Made by a program: the position numbers and the translations under genes
Part shown: in pieces, positions 60,107 through 64,000 of the stretch
How the letters are laid out: every line of letters starts with the position of its first letter
Numbering within the stretch: the first letter of the stretch is position 1
DNA from: Algorimicrobium hallyeonense
GTDB taxonomy: Bacteria; Bacteroidota; Bacteroidia; Flavobacteriales; Flavobacteriaceae
Direction of reading: 5' to 3'
NCBI RefSeq assembly: GCF_042657385.1
Contig: NZ_JBHSLA010000006.1
Coordinates: forward strand, 1 to 64,000
Length of the DNA: 64,000 nucleotides
Notes under the pieces: generated by a model
The model's input: the letters and a program-made list of their open reading frames with translations, nothing else
The model's database searches: none
Told to the model about the DNA's origin: nothing

Positions 60107-62191
60107 TCAATAATTTAATAACTCATTTATCTTGACCTTAACTTTTTTGGTTGACGGAATCATCGTTTCTTCTAGAACCGAATTTAAGGGAATTGCCGGC
60201 ATATTTTCACTGCCAATGGTCATAACTGGTGCATCCAAAAACTTGAAACATTCTTCTTGAATTTTTCCAGACAAGGCTCTAGCAAAACTATTGTTGCTAG
60301 GTTCTTCCGTAACCACTAAACATTTCCCTGTTTTCTTAACCGATTTCATAATGGTTTCTTCATCCAAAGGAAATAAGGTTCGTAGATCAATTACTTCTAT
60401 TTGATCTTTCATTCCTAATTCTTCTGACGCATTCATTGCCCAATGAACACCCATTCCATACGTAACAATGGTTAGCGTTTCTATATTTTCTTGTTTCCAA
60501 ATTTCTTGTAATACCCATGCTTTTCCAAAAGGTAACACATAATCTTCACTTGGCTCTACCGATGTTGCGCCTTGCGTTCCTGGTACTTTAGACCAATACA
60601 AGCCTTTATGTTCTAAAATTACAACTGGATTTGGATCATAATAAGCCGCCTTCATCAAACCTTTTAAGTCGGCGCCATTACTTGGATAGGCTATTTTAAT
60701 ACCACGAATATTTGTAATTACACTTTCAACAGAAGATGAATGATAAGGGCCTCCACTGCCATAAGCTCCAATGGGCACGCGTAAAATCATACTTACAGGC
60801 CATTTTCCGTTACTTAAATAGCAACTCCTGCTAACTTCAGTAAATAACTGGTTTAAGCCTGGCCAAATATAATCGGCAAATTGAACCTCTACAATTGGTT
60901 TTAAACCAACAGCGCTCATTCCTACAGTAGAGCCAACAATAAAGGCTTCTTGAATGGCTGTATTAAATACGCGGTCATCACCAAATTTTTGAGCAAGCGT
61001 TGCTGCTTCTCTAAAAACTCCACCTAACCTACCACCAACATCTTGACCATAAAGTAGGCATTCCTTATGTTTTTTCATTAATTCCTCAACGGCAAACAAG
61101 GCACAATCTACCATGACCACTTTATCTGCACCTTTTGGTGAACGTTCTCCTACTTCTTCAGTAATGGGTGTTGGAGCAAAATCATTTGTAAACAAATCTT
61201 CAGGTTTTGGTTCTTCTGCCAGAAGCGCTTTTTCAAAATCGGATTGTACGGTTGCTTTAACAGTATCCTCAATAGCTTGGATATCCGCTTCAGAAAAACC
61301 ACCATCTAACATTTGTTGTTTTAAAACAGGATACGGATCACGCGATTTGGCTTCTTCCAAATCATCCCGATACCACTCCATTCTAACACCTGACGTGTGG
61401 TGATTTAACAATGGTACTTTGGCATGCACTAAAAATGGTCGACGCTCCGCTCGCATGGTTTTAATAACGGTTTCCAAGGCTTCATAACTTTCCGTAAAAT
61501 CAGCACCATCAATAGTAATGGCTTCTAAGCCGTGAAATCCTTTGGCATATTCAAACGCATTTTGCGCTCTTGTTTCGGCCGCATTCGCAGAAATATCCCA
61601 TCCATTATCTTGGACTAAAAACAAAATAGGTATTTGTTTTAAGCCTGCCATTTGGAAAGCTTCGGCAATTTCACCTTCTGTAACAGATGCATCACCTAAT
61701 GAACAAACGGTTATTGGATTTTTTTGAGATGCCTCACTAGCCTTCTGAAGAACATTAGCATTTGTTAACCCTTGTTGCTCTATATATTTCATACCCATTG
61801 CAGCACCTGTTGCTGGAATAGCTTGCATACCAGTTGCGGAAGATTGATGTGGGACTTTAGGTTTATCCGCATCCTTTAAACTCGGGTGGGCATAATAGGT
61901 TCGGCCTCCAGAAAACGGATCATCTTTTTTAGCTAAAAGCTGCAACATTAAATCATAAGGTTTCAAACCAAAAGATAATAACATGGCATCATCCCGGTAA
62001 TAAGGAAAGGCATAATCTTGCGGCAATAATTGCATGCCGATTGCTGTTTGAATGGCCTCATGTCCTCGGGATGTTGCATGTACATATTTGGATACTTGCT
62101 TGAAATTTGCTTCATACAATTCCGCCATGGCTTTGGCTGTACATAAATTTGTGAATCCTTTTTTTAATATATCTTTGTCTAAAATACTCAT
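60107..62191 (-). CDS. 2-Oxoacid dehydrogenase E1, alpha and beta subunits fused
   Basis: 694 residues. E1-alpha part (about 1-330) with HATSRGHEAIQTAIGMQ and the thiamine-diphosphate motif GDASVTEGEIAEAFQMAG...QDNGWDIS. E1-beta part (about 345-694) with GQDVGGRLGGVFREA, EVQFADYIWPGLNQL and RVPIGAYGSGGPYHSSS. With the E2 upstream it oxidatively decarboxylates pyruvate or branched-chain 2-oxoacids; the branched-chain type is more likely. No E3 (lipoamide dehydrogenase) is adjacent. Confidence 0.9.
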   Translation of the reverse strand: MSILDKDILKKGFTNLCTAKAMAELYEANFKQVSKYVHATSRGHEAIQTAIGMQLLPQDYAFPYYRDDAMLLSFGLKPYDLMLQLLAKKDDPFSGGRTYYAHPSLKDADKPKVPHQSSATGMQAIPATGAAMGMKYIEQQGLTNANVLQKASEASQKNPITVCSLGDASVTEGEIAEAFQMAGLKQIPILFLVQDNGWDISANAAETRAQNAFEYAKGFHGLEAITIDGADFTESYEALETVIKTMRAERRPFLVHAKVPLLNHHTSGVRMEWYRDDLEEAKSRDPYPVLKQQMLDGGFSEADIQAIEDTVKATVQSDFEKALLAEEPKPEDLFTNDFAPTPITEEVGERSPKGADKVVMVDCALFAVEELMKKHKECLLYGQDVGGRLGGVFREAATLAQKFGDDRVFNTAIQEAFIVGSTVGMSAVGLKPIVEVQFADYIWPGLNQLFTEVSRSCYLSNGKWPVSMILRVPIGAYGSGGPYHSSSVESVITNIRGIKIAYPSNGADLKGLMKAAYYDPNPVVILEHKGLYWSKVPGTQGATSVEPSEDYVLPFGKAWVLQEIWKQENIETLTIVTYGMGVHWAMNASEELGMKDQIEVIDLRTLFPLDEETIMKSVKKTGKCLVVTEEPSNNSFARALSGKIQEECFKFLDAPVMTIGSENMPAIPLNSVLEETMIPSTKKVKVKINELLNY

Positions 62192-62203
62192 ATTTAACTT
62201 TTT

Positions 62204-62287
62204 TTGGGCGTTACCCGAGAGGGTCGGGCTTTTCGCTATATCTTTTTTGCGAAAAACAAAAAAGGATGCCGCTTCAATCCCTAACGC
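62204..62287 (-). repeat. GCGTTAG palindromic repeat, copy A (between E2 and E1 genes)
   Basis: Read on the minus strand it begins GCGTTAGGGATTGAA and ends TAACGCCCAA, with a CTTTTTTG...CAAAAAAG hairpin in the middle. Same end sequences as copy B at 63675-63764 in the opposite orientation. The family is, to my recollection, common between genes in flavobacterial genomes. Confidence 0.75.
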
Positions 62288-62342
62288 GAAATATTACTAA
62301 ACACCTCAACATTTTTTAAAACGTTTAAGGTCTTTTTAATTA

Positions 62343-63644
62343 TTAGATTTTTCTATCCTCATCAAATTGCTCAAAATAATCGGCAACACGACGCACAAAA
62401 CTACCGCCTAAAAAGCCATCCACCACACGATGGTCAAATGACAATGATAAATACATCATACTACGAATAGCAATTTCATCACCTTTTTCTGTTTCCATGA
62501 CTTCAGCGCGTTTTTTAATAATTCCTAATGCTAAAATAGCAACTTCAGGTTGGTTGATAATTGGGGTTCCCATAACGCTACCAAAGGTTCCAACGTTGGA
62601 TATGGTAAACGTACTACCTTTAATATCATCACCACTTAATTTATTTTCTCGCGCTTTATTAGCTAGCGCATTTACGTTTTCGGCAATCGTTTTTAAATCT
62701 TTAGAATCCGCATTTTTTACGACAGGAACAATTAAATTCCCACTCGGCAAGGCCGTTGCCATTCCGATATTGATATCTTCTTTAACAATAATGTTATTGC
62801 CATCTACAGAAGCATTGATATTTGGATAATCCTTAACAGCTTTAGCAACCGCTTCCACAAATAAAGGCGTGAATGTTAAACGCTCCCCATATTTTTCCTG
62901 AAAGGCTTTTTTATTCGCATTTCGCCAGTTAACCATATTGGTCATATCGGCTTCTACATAAGCGGTAACGTGTGGTGCTGTATGCTTTGAATACACCATA
63001 TGATCAGCTATCATTTGGCGCATTCTGTCCATTTCTACAACTTTCCCTTTACCTTTATCAAAGGTCAATTGGGGAATTCTATAAGCCGTAGGATCTTGTG
63101 CTACGGCTTGCGAAAATTGATACGGACGACCTTCTTTTATATAATTAAACACATCACTTTTGCGCAATCTGCCTTCATGACCGGTTGCAGGAATTCTGGC
63201 TAGTTCCTCAAAACTAATATGTTGTTCTTTAGCTATTTTAATAACTAAAGGGGAAAAAAATGTATTTGCGTTTATATTTGAAAATGCTGCTGGAGCTGAA
63301 ACCGATGGAATTGGTTTTGGTTTATTATCTTTTTTCTGCTTTTGGGCGTCTTGGCTAGCGCTCTGACTGACAGAATCGGCTTTTGGTTTTACATTTCGTT
63401 CTTCTGAAACCTCTAAAATGGCAATAACCGCTCCTACCGGAACAACATCTTTGGCTTGAAACAGCGTTTCTACCAAAGTTCCAGATGCAGGTGCTGGTAC
63501 CTCATTGTCCACTTTATCTGTGGCGACTTCTAGAATAATATCGCCTTCTTCAAAGGTGTCGCCAATGTTTATTAACCAGTTGATGATGGTTCCTTCTGTT
63601 ATACTTTCGCCCATTTTGGGCATTTTTAAATCAAACTTGGACAT
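62343..63644 (-). CDS. 2-Oxoacid dehydrogenase E2, dihydrolipoyl acyltransferase
   Basis: 433 residues from the ATG at 63644; an upstream ATG at 63671 would add 9 residues. Lipoyl domain (about 2-76) with the lipoylated Lys in EVATDKVDNEVPAP, a charged linker, the E1/E3-binding domain (about 130-165, with GHEGRLRKSDVFNYI), then the trimeric catalytic core (about 195-433) ending in SFDHRVVDGFLGG (catalytic His). A single lipoyl domain is typical of branched-chain or short-form complexes. Lies between two copies of the GCGTTAG repeat, with the hexapeptide acyltransferase upstream. Confidence 0.9.
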   Translation of the reverse strand: MSKFDLKMPKMGESITEGTIINWLINIGDTFEEGDIILEVATDKVDNEVPAPASGTLVETLFQAKDVVPVGAVIAILEVSEERNVKPKADSVSQSASQDAQKQKKDNKPKPIPSVSAPAAFSNINANTFFSPLVIKIAKEQHISFEELARIPATGHEGRLRKSDVFNYIKEGRPYQFSQAVAQDPTAYRIPQLTFDKGKGKVVEMDRMRQMIADHMVYSKHTAPHVTAYVEADMTNMVNWRNANKKAFQEKYGERLTFTPLFVEAVAKAVKDYPNINASVDGNNIIVKEDINIGMATALPSGNLIVPVVKNADSKDLKTIAENVNALANKARENKLSGDDIKGSTFTISNVGTFGSVMGTPIINQPEVAILALGIIKKRAEVMETEKGDEIAIRSMMYLSLSFDHRVVDGFLGGSFVRRVADYFEQFDEDRKI

Positions 63645-63674
63645 TATTTGTTCTAATTTTAATTTATTCAACCA

Positions 63675-63764
63675 GCGTTAGCGATTGAACGGTTTGTTTG
63701 AGCTCTCGCGACCTTTTTGTCGTGAAGCGAGTAGTGAAAGCGCGACCCTTGTGGTAACGCCCAA
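63675..63764 (+). repeat. GCGTTAG palindromic repeat, copy B (between acyltransferase and E2 genes)
   Basis: On the plus strand it begins GCGTTAGCGATTGAA and ends TAACGCCCAA, directly abutting the stop codon of the acyltransferase gene. Its centre has a CTCTCGCGAC...GTCGTG hairpin unlike copy A. GC content is clearly higher than the surroundings. Confidence 0.75.
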
Positions 63765-64000
63765 TTATTTCTTCATAAAATCGCGTAGTGTTTTATACAC
63801 ATCTTCTTGAATTTTCATGTTTTCAGGTACTTCGCGAAGTGCCTCTACCTCCTCTAAACTTTCATGACAGTCGGCAGGTAATTGTTGATACAATTGAGTG
63901 CCTTTAGTTTTCCAAGCAATCATGTCATCTGATACGGCTTTAATCACTTTTGCTGGATTTCCAACCACTAAACTCCGGTTTGGAATTTTAGTTTCCGCTC
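63765..64000 (-). CDS. Hexapeptide-repeat acyltransferase / gamma-carbonic-anhydrase-like (PaaY/CaiE type), N-terminus beyond window
   Basis: The last ~78 residues of a left-handed beta-helix protein. Open through the window end: upstream of a GTG at 63968 the frame gives ETKIPNRSLVVGNPAKVIK, the usual exit of the hexapeptide helix, followed by a helical tail. PaaY/CaiE-type proteins of ~200 residues have this layout. First recognisable gene of the E2-E1 unit. The GTG at 63968 is not a start. Confidence 0.75.
   Translation of the reverse strand, partial: AETKIPNRSLVVGNPAKVIKAVSDDMIAWKTKGTQLYQQLPADCHESLEEVEALREVPENMKIQEDVYKTLRDFMKK

Noticed and set aside
1..64000. CRISPR array, tRNA or rRNA genes
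   Set aside because: Looked for regularly spaced direct repeats of 25-40 bases and for GTTCRAATC-type T-loops with acceptor stems; none seen. The 20-bp units at 418-477 are too few and degenerate for CRISPR.

Overview
The window looks like chromosome of a low-GC flavobacterium (Bacteroidota, probably family Flavobacteriaceae; genus not determinable). The evidence is AT-rich coding sequence, repeated TAnnTTTG-type -7 promoter elements, a type IX secretion (T9SS) cargo protein, a PafA-type phosphatase, the small ribosomal protein THX and a trp operon in Bacteroidota style. Almost all of it is ordinary housekeeping chromosome. Only the first ~3.6 kb looks decayed or mobile: an IS3 transposase tail, an IS110 remnant, an orphan hypothetical gene and an AraC-type regulator broken by a stop codon.

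Layout. 1-3.6 kb: IS remnants, a lipoprotein esterase, a LysE-type exporter and the broken regulator. 3.7-7.5 kb: a second alpha/beta hydrolase, a membrane-anchored EEP-family phosphodiesterase, two rhodaneses and two secreted thioredoxin-fold proteins. 7.6-14.7 kb: a complete trpEGDCFBA operon preceded by a classical attenuator (leader peptide with three consecutive Trp codons, an antiterminator segment and a terminator hairpin). 14.8-24.6 kb: DUF481 protein, RhlE-type helicase, SprT-like protease, mannose-1-phosphate guanylyltransferase, DUF389 membrane protein, MlaEF-type ABC transporter, PafA-like phosphatase. 24.6-29.5 kb, minus strand: rsfS-ftsH, then a LUD-domain protein, cdsA, psd and an acyl-CoA-binding protein (phospholipid synthesis). 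29.5-32 kb: birA, an SRPBCC protein, pyrE, a Nudix hydrolase.

32-35.4 kb holds a tightly coupled three-gene unit: RimK-like ATP-grasp ligase with an N-terminal RLAN-type region, GCS2-type carboxylate-amine ligase, and N-formylglutamate-amidohydrolase-like hydrolase. This is the best candidate for an uncharacterised small-molecule or peptide pathway. 35.5-44 kb: M14 carboxypeptidase, SulP transporter, coaD, ddl, PASTA protein, RluA-type pseudouridine synthase, yaaA, ribosomal protein THX, a uracil-DNA-glycosylase-like protein. 44-50.3 kb: an FN3-plus-diheme-cytochrome lipoprotein, a tandem-repeat secreted protein with an apparent frameshift, two small secreted proteins, hemL, a glucosaminidase-LysM lipoprotein, a D-cysteine desulfhydrase/ACC-deaminase-like enzyme.

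50.5-55.8 kb is one 1746-residue T9SS surface protein. 55.8-60 kb: a mini HExxH membrane protein, a Cys-rich DUF5522-like mini-protein, hutU, a DUF4136 lipoprotein, small secreted proteins, a cold-shock protein. 60.1-64 kb, minus strand: hexapeptide acyltransferase (cut by the window end), E2 acyltransferase and a fused E1 alpha-beta 2-oxoacid dehydrogenase. The two spacers of this unit carry two oppositely oriented copies of one palindromic repeat family (ends GCGTTAG...TAACGCCC). No tRNA, rRNA, CRISPR array, prophage or obvious defence island was seen.
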